DNA of 64,000 nucleotides from Coffea arabica (lineage: Eukaryota; Streptophyta; Magnoliopsida; Gentianales; Rubiaceae), in assembly GCF_036785885.1 (NCBI RefSeq), contig NC_092316.1, positions 50,601,001-50,665,000 on the forward strand. Reading direction: 5' to 3'. Positions 12,422 to 23,250 of this stretch are shown here, one piece after another. The position numbers and the translations under genes are program-made. The notes under the pieces are model-generated. The model was not told where the DNA came from. It searched no databases and was given only the letters and a program-made list of their open reading frames with translations. Position 1 is the stretch's first letter, and each line of letters opens with the position of its first letter.

Positions 12422-12508
12422 GCAAAAATCTAAGATATTTCACGGAGAAACCAATCTTTTAGACAGAAGGTTTTTATCGTTAGTTTTTTCTTGAACTAGC
12501 TTGTTTGT

Positions 12509-12523
12509 ATATGTGTTCTACTT
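12509..12523. repeat. Target-site duplication of the LINE (5' side)
   Basis: Same 15-mer as at 2384-2398. It is present with one change at the 5' end of the truncated unit-3 LINE near 46805. Confidence 0.8.
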
Positions 12524-13212
12524 GAATTAAAGAGTGAATCCACAAATTGAAATAACAAATTAATTACAAAAATCTTGCCAGAAATAAAATCAAACTGTAA
12601 CTTTTGAAGACTTACTTAGAAAATTCAAATTCAATGACCTAACTATGAAGAAGGTGTAGGTAATTACAGACCACATACAGCGAATATAAACAAAGTCCAA
12701 ATGCTGTCCTTACATTGAAGGGAATAAAAACGAAGTTCCAAATTCGGTCCTTGCATTGAAGTTAAAAAAAAAACTGTCCAAAAAAATTGGTGAAAACGTG
12801 TAAACATTTTCACTGCTTGATAAAGTAATGAGATCGAGAACTATATATATGAGTAAAAATATAGAATATCTGTGATAGCAATAATCTGATAAAGATAATC
12901 TAATATTTGAATTGATATTTCGAACTTTTGAGTTGAAAATGTGAGAGAGTTAAAAACATAATTCAAAATTATTTATACTAATCCCAGAAAATTTAGGCTT
13001 GACGATTAGGGTTAAGGAAAAAAAGGGTGAAAGAATGGAAGAGATAATTATGGCAGGATTATCTAGAATTGAAAAGGCAAGAGAAAAAAGAGGGATGGAA
13101 TAGTGTAGGTTATTAGGGGGTTAACTCATAAAGCGCATTGCACCTACTTGCCCTGTCGTTAAGCCACGTAGGAAAGAGATAAAATAAAAGGATAAGGATG
13201 AGAATACGACTT

Positions 13213-13255
<43 letters not shown>

Positions 13256-14108
13256 TGGTATATATATACAAGCCCACATCATTTTTCTAAGCAAGAAGAA
13301 ATGAGACAATCTAGGTCTAGCGCCTCAGAATTTCCTCTAGCAAACTTCAGCCATAGGGGCCACAAAACTCAAATGACAGCATCCTTTTAGATGTCTTATT
13401 TGCTCGTAAATGCATCTCAAATAGGAATTTATATTTGCCGTACGAGTCAAATACATATAGTTAATTGGATTCAAATAACTTTTTCTTTTCCATAAATTTC
13501 GTGCTATGCACTATGTCTTGATAACGCACTTAATAATAAAATTTATTAAGAATCCTATTTCCAACATTAGATATTGACTTCTGTTATTAATAGTTCCTTT
13601 TGAAATTAGTTACTTTTCTACTTCTTGTAGTGATAACAATTCTTATTTACTTCGGTTCCCTATGTAGTACACAAATTATTGGCATGAATTTGGAGATATA
13701 TATAATAGAGATATTTATGTCTCTTTTATTTATATCGCATTACTTTCCAATTCCTTTTTTGGGTAGGAAATAAGAATCATATAATATTAAAAATTCTTAT
13801 AGGAAATTAGAATTGATATACATCCAAACAAAAAAGGAGCAAGTCATGTGAGAAACTGCTTGCCATCTCGTTAAGCCACGTAGGAAAGAGAAAACATGAA
13901 AAGATAAGAATGAGAATACGACTTTGTTATATATATATATATATATGATTCCTAAAATCTTCTAAGGGTTGGCTTCACTTTTTACAAATCCAACGGCGAA
14001 TTGATACTTATATTAATATGATACTGAAAAGGTACTAATTCTTTTTAAACCATTTAATCTTCAAGTATCATTGCCAACCATGGACTCCAAATTTTTTTCG
14101 CAGTTGTG
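12524..14108. repeat. AT-rich spacer with internal direct repeat and (AT)n tracts
   Basis: No gene. Roughly 85-bp direct repeats (about 13146-13230 and 13858-13945, both centred on gttaagccacgtaggaaag) each run into an (AT)n tract (13212-13252 and 13928-13946). The whole spacer is repeated at about 46825-48413 in unit 3 with altered (AT)n lengths. Confidence 0.7.
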
Positions 14109-14117
14109 CCAGATTAA

Positions 14118-15552
14118 GGGATAATTGCAGAAATCTCCCCTGAGGTTTCTGACATTTGCACTGACCTCCCCTGTGGTTTGAAAAATTACATTGACCTCCA
14201 TTGAGGTTACTAATCCTTTGCAAATTCAATCCAAACGATTAAAATATTATTTTAGGGAGTGAAATTAGAATTTTTTACCAAATTTATCCTTTGTATTGCA
14301 TGTCCAATGAATGACAAAATATTACAAATCAATTAACAATTAATAAATTTTAAGGAGTATAGTTTATAAGCAAATATGCATTACCTATTTAAAGTACCGG
14401 TTCTTTATGAGTATTTTACTTTCAAAAATTTAATTTAATACAAATATTTACGCTCAAATACATATTTGTATTTACTTTCAAATATTTAATTTTTGTTAAA
14501 TACAAAAACTACCAATCTCTCTTCCGTAAAAATATTAATATAACACTTTTTCAATTTTAGTTACAAACATTTATGTATTTAACATAAATTAAATGATTCA
14601 TAATAAAATACCCATAAAGAGTCAATACTTTACTCATGTAATGGATGAAAGCTATAAAGAATTAATACTTTATGGGTCATTTTTTAAAAAAAATATTTAA
14701 TTTATATTAAATAAATAACCTACCGATTTCCTTTTTGCAAGAATATTACTGTAACACTTTTTGAATTTTACTAACAAACATTAATATATTTATCATAAGT
14801 TAAATGTTTGAAAGTAAAATATCCATAAAAAGCCGGTACTTTAAATGAATAATGTGTGTTTGCCTATAAAGAGCGGGTAACTATTTAAAGTACTGGTTCT
14901 TTAAGGGTATTTTATTTTCAAACATTTAATTTAATACAAATATTTATGCTCAAATACAGATTTGTATTTACTTTCAAATATTTAATTTTTGTTAAATACA
15001 AAACCTACTAATCTCTCTTCCGTAAAAATATTAATATTACACTTTTTCAATTTTAGTTACAAACATTTATGTATTTAACATAAATTAAATGATTTAGAAT
15101 AAAATGCACATAAAGAGCGAATACTTTACTCGTGTAATGGATGAAAGCCATAAAAAGTTAATACTTTATGGGCCATTCATTTTTTTAAAAAAATATTTAA
15201 TTTATATTAAATAAATAACCTATCGATTTCTTTTTTGCAAGAATATTACTATAACAATTTTTGAATTTTACTTACAAATATTGATATATTTATCATAAAT
15301 TAAATATTTAAAAGTAAAATGCTCGTAAAGAGCTGGTACTTTAAATGAGTAATGCGTGTTTGCCCATAAATTATACTCCTTAAAATTTATTAATTGTTAA
15401 TTGATTTATAGTACTTGTCATTCATTGGATATGTAGCACAAAGGCAAATTTGGTACAAAATTCTAATTTCACTCCCTAAAATAATATTTTAATCGTTTGG
15501 ACTAAATTTGCAAAGGATTAGTAACCTGGTGGGAGGTTTCTGCAGTTATCCC
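14118..15552. mobile_element. MULE-type non-autonomous element with long TIRs (unit 1)
   Basis: 1435 bp with inverted ends of roughly 300 bp (outer GGGATAATTGCAGAAA at left, its inverted partner at right) flanked by perfect 9-bp duplications ccagattaa (14109-14117 and 15553-15561). A 9-bp TSD with long TIRs is characteristic of Mutator-like elements. The interior has no ORF but a tandem duplication with a period near 486 bp (compare 14395 and 14881). A copy with the same flanks is at 48423-49858. Confidence 0.85.
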
Positions 15553-15561
15553 CCAGATTAA

Positions 15562-15834
15562 ACCACCTGTCGCATCCTTGATGCATTCTTGTATTAACAA
15601 AATCTAAGAATAGATAATATTTTACGTAATATATGAAAAAAAAAATACTGGCAATCTAAGAATAGATAATACTTTACGTAATATATGAAAAATACTTCTT
15701 TGTCAACAATAAGAATTTAGAGGAAACTTTCAAGGTACTAAAGGAAAACTTATTCTTGAAAAATTAATCAAAATTCCCTCTAAAGCCTAAGTGATAGATT
15801 TATTTGGAAATTGGAAGTTGCCCGTAATTCAAGA
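15562..15834. other. 3' flank of defensin copy 2
   Basis: Includes a short direct repeat of about 45 bp (15600-15645 against 15651-15693, sharing the core ctaagaatagataata). It holds the likely 3' UTR and polyadenylation region of the defensin gene ending at 15835. Confidence 0.5.
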
Positions 15835-16731
15835 TTAACAAGGCTTTAAGCAAACGCACTTGCCAAGAAAATGAGTACATTTTCCATCAGGAATATTTTC
15901 TTCTGCACAGGCACGACGGCAGCTTGATCTACGGATGCAAGGGCCTATGAAGTGGGCTGCTGGTTTGGGGCAAACCTTGGCTTCAACTTCAACGATGGCA
16001 TCATCTGTGATTGAAAAACGAACGAAACTGAATTAAACACTTTGCATATTAAACAAACAAACAAACAAACAAAAATTGTGAATTTGCATACCAAAGTTTC
16101 ATGCATGGGAGAAATGGACCAGGATGGTGTTAATTCAAAACATAGAAATGTCCTCTTCAAGATGCAATGCATTTTACATTTATATGGATGTTGTACAGAT
16201 GCAGCTAAATTGATTGAATCTGCTATTTTCTTTGAAACAAAATAACTTTGTCGTGAATTGAACCCTATGCCCCATCCAAATATTGAGTACAAAACAAATA
16301 CAAACTATTTAACCACTGAGGTTGGTCCAATGATCAAGGAAGAGCTCTTAGGGATCTATCCGTTGTTAGGTTTAGAGTGTAGTTGGGGATAGGAAGGGTA
16401 TGGAACGGCGTGGAAGGGTAAAGAAGAAGAAGAAGAAGAATATAAACTATTCTGAAATTAGACTGAGTTTCATGCATATTCATCTGCATACAAAAAGATG
16501 GAACCGTTGGTCATTCAAATTAACTTTTGAACTTATAGACGTTCAAATAAAAATAAAGTGCCAGACAAATGGGGAAAAACTATTCGTGAATGATTAGTTG
16601 ATGCAAAATGAACTTTAACTTGGTACGCCCATTATAAATCCAGAACACGGAAGAATTGCTGGAATCAGATACTTACTGGAGAAGAAAAGAAAGATCAAGA
16701 AAAAGACACCAATGAATTTCCTCATGTCCAT
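15835..16731 (-). CDS. Plant defensin precursor, copy 2 (two exons, intact)
   Basis: Exon 1 is 16677-16731 (55 bp), the intron 16005-16676 (672 bp, GTAAGT...CACAG), exon 2 15835-16004 (170 bp, TAA stop). The product is 74 residues: an N-terminal hydrophobic signal peptide and acidic linker (about 1-27), then a mature domain with eight cysteines at 30, 41, 47, 51, 61, 68, 70 and 74. The spacing 10-5-3-9-6-1-3 is that of plant defensins (cysteine-stabilised alpha-beta fold), with a GXC-X6-C gamma-core at 59-68. The single intron near the end of the signal peptide is also typical. Family role: secreted, usually antifungal peptide acting in the apoplast. Exon 2 was deduced from splice phase; no transcript evidence. 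TATA box at 16815-16824. Confidence 0.88.
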
Positions 16732-16814
16732 CCTAAGCTTCAGTTGTTTTTCTTCTTATCTTCCTTTCTAGTTCAACCTTGTCAGAAAAATTTGTTTTGG
16801 TGCAGATGATCGAG

Positions 16815-16824
16815 CCCTTATATA
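16815..16824 (-). promoter_or_regulatory. TATA box of defensin copy 2
   Basis: TATATAAGGG on the minus strand, about 85 bp upstream of the ATG at 16731, identical in all three units. Confidence 0.6.
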
Positions 16825-17055
16825 ACATATAGATTGGCAAAGATAATCATCATGGAAAGATTAGATATTGGTGGTAAAATTTGGTATGCGTATATATTTA
16901 TACCAAAATATCTCATTTTCCTTTTATTTGTGGTAACTTGCTCAATTTATCCTTTGATGCCTCTAGATGCACGTATAAATTTATATCAAAATATCTCATT
17001 TTCCTTTTATTTGGGGTAACTTAATCGATTTATCCCTGAATTTCTCTAGATGCAT

Positions 17056-17137
17056 GGACGTCCGATAAAATTGAAATGATACAGAGAAGATTAGCATGAC
17101 CCTCGCACAAGAATAATACGTACAAATCGAGAAATGG
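17056..17137 (+). pseudogene. U6 snRNA fossil, copy 2
   Basis: Same 82 bases as at 883-964, with the same transitions, missing 5' end and missing terminal T-run. It lies about 320 bp upstream of the defensin start codon, on the opposite strand. Confidence 0.8.
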
Positions 17138-17731
17138 ATGATGTCTCCAGATGTGCACTCGTTTGTGGCAGATGAACACAAGTGTGGTTGTTCTCGAGCT
17201 AACTTTTCTAAATATTAAATAAATTTATTGTCCACACTTTTTTTTATGTTAATCAATAACATAGTATCCAAATATTAAAGGCACAAATCAGTTGAATATC
17301 ATATGAAAGACTTTATGGATAGATAACTATTAGCGTGAAACTGTTGCTGAAGGATGTCAACTTATTCACTTTCTCTGTCTTGTATAAAAGGGTCCCTAAT
17401 ATTGGCAACTTGGCATAATTATTTTTCCACAAAAGAACGAAAGAATTGGCATGATTTTGGTAATTAAGCATATGATATGCGTAAAAGTTGCTTTTTCTTT
17501 TCAAATTTGTTGTCATTGTTAATTGCCTAATCCCTTGGCTAACGCTAGTTGCTCCTAATGACAAGATTTTATTTCATGAATATATTATTATTTTTTTCTT
17601 TTTTTGTTTTCCCTTTGTGTTATTTTGCCGTTTAATATGTGCTGTTTATTTTGGTATCCGGCTAAAATCCTTCCAAAATAAAGTAATCGGAAGTATTTCT
17701 CCCTTATATTTATACACTTTTCTTAAGTAAA

Positions 17732-17759
17732 CTAGTTTTGTACCCATTCGTTGAATGGG
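17732..17759 (-). mobile_element. Helitron-like 3' terminus (unit 2)
   Basis: Hairpin stem 17743-17749/17753-17759 and CTAG at 17732-17735, followed on the minus strand by TTTACTTAAG. Same structure as at 1571-1598. Confidence 0.5.
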
Positions 17760-18542
17760 AATTGTTTAAAAATAATAAATTATTTAGTGTAGTTCATAAA
17801 AATATTTGCATAAAATACAAACTTATTGTATAATCTATTATAACCTTTCTTAAATACATTACTATGTGCACATTGTTATTCAAAAATAGTCTTATAATGT
17901 AAATTTAAACATCTAATTCAGTAATTAATAATTCAAAAATGCAAAAAAAAAAAAATATTTAACGATATGATAACATTCAAAAACTTGAAAATAGGCAAGA
18001 TCAATCTTGGCTGATCTTCTGTAAACAAAAGAATGGCCAACCCGTTACCAAAACATCAATTTTGGTACTTAATATAAATTGTTTAAAGGTTAATGTGAAA
18101 AGAAAATAACCTAAATGAAATATTAATAAAAGATCAGAATTCAAAATCAATCAAGTCATAGGAACATAGCAACCTTCTAAATCTGTTCACGGCTAATAGA
18201 AGCAAAATGAAAACATAAGATGTATTTTGCTCTTAAGTCAAAAACATAAAAAATCTAAATAGTCTGACATATATTGCATGACGTGAACTGCTGTATGACA
18301 ATAAACTTGATGCCTTGCAATTTATGTAATTAGTGACACCTTGTTATTCTTTAGAAGCTTTCTACCAAAGTCTTAAAAAAAACATTGAAAACTGCACAAA
18401 ATTTTTTTAAACCTAGAAACCTAGAAAATAAAAAAAAAAAGTACATTGTTGAAGACAATTAATAAATTGTCAAAGGCAATTAAAAAATCTTGTGAAAACA
18501 CATAATGTAAAAGACCACTTTTAAATCATTAACCAAAAAGCA

Positions 18543-18557
18543 ATATGTGTTCTACTT
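18543..18557. repeat. Target-site duplication of the LINE, unit 2 (3' side only)
   Basis: atatgtgttctactt before the LINE poly(A) end, as in unit 1. The matching 5'-side copy was lost with the LINE 5' end. Confidence 0.8.
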
Positions 18558-18612
18558 TTTTTTTTTGTTAAAATATATTTATTTTTATTAGAAGTAATAC
18601 AAGAGTACAATG

Positions 18613-21600
18613 TTACATAGACCTAATTTTTAGAATTGAAGGCATTCCTAGCCTATCAAGGCGAATTGTTCCACGAGCCATTGTTGGAAACGTATTAAAT
18701 GTCTCGTATATCTTGATTTGCTGGTTTGGATGAGATACGCCCACATTGGATAACACATTAGCCACCTTGTTCGCTTCCTTGTAACAATGTGAAAAATGAT
18801 CTGGATCTTCCATAAACTGCCAAATCTATCTGATAATCCATCGGATGTGCCAGGGACATTGACTGCAATGCTGAAGAATTCCAATTAATACCAAAGAATC
18901 CGATTGCACATAGATATTCCGAAAGCTCCTCTGTGCACATGTTTGAAGACCAATAAGGAGGGCACGAGCCTTTGCACGAAGACATGTAGTTTTTCCAAAA
19001 TATGCCGAAAAACCAATCAAAGGTAGGCCATTTGAATTCCGAAGAACTCCACCGCCTCCACCCACTCTTGGATTACCCTTAGAACATCCGTCTGTATTAA
19101 GTGTGAACCGTCCAGATTCCTTCGTTTCCCATCAAATAAGTTTGTATGTGATCCCAACATCAGATGAGTTCGGCCAATCATACAAATGATAAAATGACTG
19201 TACTCGTCCCACTTTTTTGAAATGTATCTCCACAATGGATTGGATTTCTGAGAAAATGGCTTGACAAATGACATTCGACCGCATCTGGACATCCTCAAAC
19301 ATTGCTTTATTTCTTGCCTTCCAAATTTGCCAACATACTACAGTAGGAAGTAGTCGTCCAATAAACCGTCTTATATCAGAATCATATGATTTCAACCACC
19401 AACCCACTATGCGAGATCTCAAATATGACCCTGATACTTGGAGTCCACATGAAGCCCCAAAATAATTCCAAACTGTTAAAACTATATTGCCATTGGAGAA
19501 TAAATGTTCGATTGACTCTTCAGATGCCGATTGGCAGCAAAAACACTTTGAGGGTAAATGAAAACCAAAGTTTCGTAACCTATCCGGTATCGGCAACCTA
19601 CCCAGCAACAATCGCAACATGAAAAATGAGGCTTTCAAAGGAAGACGGGGATGCCAGATTCTATCAAAAACCATTGATGTGTTTTGGGCTTGCCTAATTT
19701 CCTGAAAAGCTGAAGCTACAGTGAAATTTCCAGAAATTGTGGGCATCCATATGACTTCAGCTTTGCCGCGCTCTTCCGGGAGCGGGTGGTTCAAAATGGA
19801 GTTAACCATTTCGCGTGGCAGATACTGATATAACCGATTCGCATCCCATTGCCCATTAGTTATGAAATTGCCAAACGACAAGTTTGGGAGTACTGTAGCT
19901 CGTAAGAATAGCGTACCACCCCCCAACCAATTGTCATACCAAAAATAACATGCTCCGTCTTTAGCAACCCATAACATAGAAAATTTCACTTGTCGACTCA
20001 CATTCACCATTCTTCTCCAGAGTGCCGAGTCCATTGTTCTGATTTCTACCTGACAGGGATGTAGTCGTCTACAATATTTTGCTTTCATAAACTTAGCCCA
20101 TAACGACGATCCCTTTCTGAAGTTCCACCACAACTTGAATGAAAAGGCTGAATAGACATCCTTTAACCTTCAAAATCCGACTCCTCCTTCCTCTATTCGA
20201 TAGCACATTTGAGACCAACGTATCCAGTGATACTTGGTATCCTCGGGTGATGATCTCCATAGGAAATTCGAGAAGGCATTTTCTATAGTTCTAAATACCT
20301 TTGTTGGGATAATCGCCGCTGATAGCAGATGCACTGGCATCGATGCTAATACATGTTTGATTAGAACTATCTTGCCTCTAAACGATAGCATCCTTGACTT
20401 CCATAACATAATCCTTCCTAGAATAGACTGACACACTTCCCCAAAATATGATGATTTACACCTTCCGAAGTAAAATGGGAATCCTAGATAACGTATTGGA
20501 AAAGAATGCCAGGTAAAACCAGTGATACGTTCAATAACCTTTCGTCTCGCCGGTGACAATAATGAATGAACCAAATAACAGCTTTTTTGCACATTTATCA
20601 TCTGCCCCGAACACCTTTGATACAACTGTATCACCTGCATGATTGTCTTTAAAGAATGTGAAGATCCATTTGCAAATAAAAGGACATCGTCCGCAAATGC
20701 CAAATGTGTTATAGAAGGACATGCATATGGAATTTTGAAACCCACAAAACCCAATTGCATGACGAGGTTATTTAAACCTCTAGATAAAACCTCAACCCCT
20801 ATAATGAATAAAGCAGGCGATAATGGGTCACCCTGACGAAGTCCTTTCGAAGACTTAAAGAAACCATATGATGACCTATTTATAATTACCGAAAACCAGA
20901 CATTAGATATCAATCTCCAAACAAGATCAATGAATCTTTCCCGGAAACCAAATCTCATCAAAACACCAATAATATGATCCCATGTCATTCGATCATATGC
21001 CTTAGACATGTCTAGCTTTATTACCATATTACCACCTCTCTTCTTTTTTCCAATGCTCGATATTATCTCCTGAGCTAGCAGAAAGTTTTCTGATATATTA
21101 TGACCCTTTACAAAGCCTGTCTGCTGGGAGGAAATAATTTTTGGCAAAATATAAGCCACTCTGTCTGCTAAGATTCGAGATATCAACTTGTTAATGAAAT
21201 TACACAGACTGATTGGCCTAAATTGTGAAAATTCCTGAGGATTTGACATTTTGGGAATTAGCACAATAGAGGTAGAGGTGATGAATCGAGGTAACTCAGC
21301 CCCGCAGAAAAAGCTGAGTATTGCATTATAGACATCCTGGGCTACCACTTCCCATGCAAATGTAAAAAATTTTCCAGTGAATCCATCTGAGCCCGCAGCA
21401 CTGTTTCCATCCATTGAACTCACAACTCGATAGACCTCCTCAATTGAAGGAAATTCCTCTAATTTGTCATTGTCATCTTCCGAGATAATGGGCGGAATTA
21501 GATTCAGCATATCAGAAGAAGATTCCAAAGACCCCGTGAAAAGATTTGAGAAATATGATATTGCCTCATCTGCTATATCAGCATTCATGTCCACCCAAGC

Positions 21601-22743
21601 ACCGTTCGGTTTTTTGATGCGGTGTATCATTGTTTGAGCTCGTCTCTGCCTAACCACCGCATGAAAGTACCTTGAGTTACGATCTCCTTGTGTAAGCCAT
21701 TTTATTCTGGCCTTTTGGCTCCAGAATTGCTTTTCAATTGACAGTGCATGACGTAGTTCCACCTGAGCCTTGTTAAGCTGAACATGAAATTCCTCCGAGT
21801 CATCTTGATCCACAGCTTCCTCTGCCCGTTAAACTGCCATTTTCCCAGATCGCACAGCATCAAATATATTCCCAAATTGATGTTTATTCCAAGTTTGAAT
21901 AGCCCTCCTCGTTGCCGATAATTTAGAACACAAAATACGCAAAGGAGAACCAACCACCTCTTGATTCCAAGCCTAACGAATAACCTGCAAGAGTTCGGGT
22001 TTGGTGGTCCAAAGATTCAAAAATCGGAAAGGCCGTGGTTTATTATCTGATTGAGCCGTAAAAGAAATTTTCAACGGTGAATGATCCGAAGGATGTCTTG
22101 CCAGGTGAATCACAGAAATTTTATCTGAAATATCCAATCACTCCCCATTAATTAGAAACCTGTCCAACCTCTTTGAAATCCTGGCTCTACCTCTCCTATT
22201 ATTCGACCAGGTGAAACTAGCTCCTGAGAAGCCTATATCAAAGACCCTAGCCTCATCCATGAAAGACATGAAATCCAACCTCTCTGCTATAGCAAATGGA
22301 CGACCACCACTCTTTTCATGAGGTGCTAAAATAACATTGAAGTCCCCCCCAATACACCAAGGAAGAGAGATTGGCTTATCACTTAATAAGTTGCACCATA
22401 GTTCTCTGCGCTCCTCCACTGAACACTTAGCATGAACAAAAGACATGATAATTGGACTAGATAGCAACATACTTTGAACATGTATAGAAATATGCTGGTC
22501 CGAGTTACCCACAATAGAACATACAAAATGACTGCTATAAAAAATCCAAATATCACTTGAGTGATTAACAAAGACATAATCAAATGATAATCGTAGACGG
22601 ATGGACTCCAATTTAGATACGTCTAATTTTGGTTCACAAATCACAACAAACTGAACATGGTGAATACGTACTAATTTAATCAATCTTCTTAGATTAGGGG
22701 CTTTAGATACCCCTCTAATATTCCAAAATATTCCACTAATCAT
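18613..22743 (-). pseudogene. LINE ORF2, unit 2 (longest uninterrupted RT)
   Basis: About 1377 codons from the ATG at 22743. Endonuclease 22000-22743 (FWNIRG, CEPKL, GGDFNVI), RT in a 547-codon open stretch 20170-21813 (LDMSKAYD, GLRQGDPLSP, HLAFADDVLLF), zf-RVT within 19132-20133 (CFCCQSASEESIEHLF), RNase H 18640-19130 (GGGGGVLRNSNG, SDSLVL, EANKVANVLSN). It is interrupted by a stop at 22138-22140 and several frame shifts, so not functional. It reads tryptophan where unit 1 has the early stop, so that mutation arose after duplication. Confidence 0.87.
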
Positions 22744-23250
22744 GAGAAAGAACCTAGAATGAGTTTTGGTGTGATGTTGTTGACCTTAACTGTCTGTCGG
22801 TTGGCGTATTAACCCGCACACCTTTACCCCTCGCTTGTCGGCAATTTCTCGCAACGGCTCCAGATTAGTCAATATTTAAAGGATGTACTGATGAATCCAG
22901 GGACTTGTCACGTGGAACAACTATTCGTGGAGATAAGTTTCCTGCATTAGTTGGCAAAACAACTTCATGAGCTGTAATTGATGTGGAATTTTTAGGCTCA
23001 TCCCCACGCAACTTGACATAAATATTGTTAAGTTCAGTGGTGTCGGCAATGTGATGATGTTCGCCTCCAACAATTTGCTTTGCAATTGCTTTGGACCCTT
23101 CACCCTCAAAGCTAATGTAATTATAAGCCTTTTGCTTTAGCTTGTTTGATGTGTCGGCCATTTGCTTGGAGTCGATGATTTGCTGCTGGACATCTCCACA
23201 ATTGTGCTCCACTACCATCTGGGACCCTTCACAATCATAGTCATGGTGAG
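22736..23250 (-). pseudogene. LINE ORF1 C-terminal remnant, unit 2
   Basis: Polar C-terminal tail of ORF1 only, cut at 23250 by the hAT end. It carries an extra in-frame stop near 22865 that unit 1 lacks. The terminal TAG at 22736-22738 overlaps the ORF2 ATG at 22741-22743. Confidence 0.75.

Larger units (their letters stand above)
2399..12508 (-). mobile_element. L1-type LINE with RNase H, full length, interrupted by an LTR insert (unit 1)
   Basis: Non-LTR retrotransposon bounded by a 15-bp target-site duplication, with a short poly(A) tail at the low-coordinate end. It has two overlapping ORFs: ORF1 with an N-terminal DUF4283-like region and a CCHC zinc knuckle, and ORF2 with endonuclease, reverse transcriptase, zf-RVT and RNase H. 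Without the 4.1-kb insert at 4702-8774 it is about 6.0 kb with only about 87 bp of 5' leader. Stops and frame shifts in both ORFs make it inactive. The shared TSD in other units shows it inserted before the unit was duplicated. Confidence 0.9.
18558..23250 (-). mobile_element. LINE, unit 2, 5'-truncated within ORF1
   Basis: Duplicate of the unit-1 LINE without the LTR insert. It runs from the poly(A) end to the middle of ORF1, where it stops abruptly at the TIR of a hAT element (23251). The ORF1 N-terminal half (DUF4283 and zinc knuckle) and the 5' leader are missing here, and the LINE does not resume on the far side of the hAT. Confidence 0.88.
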
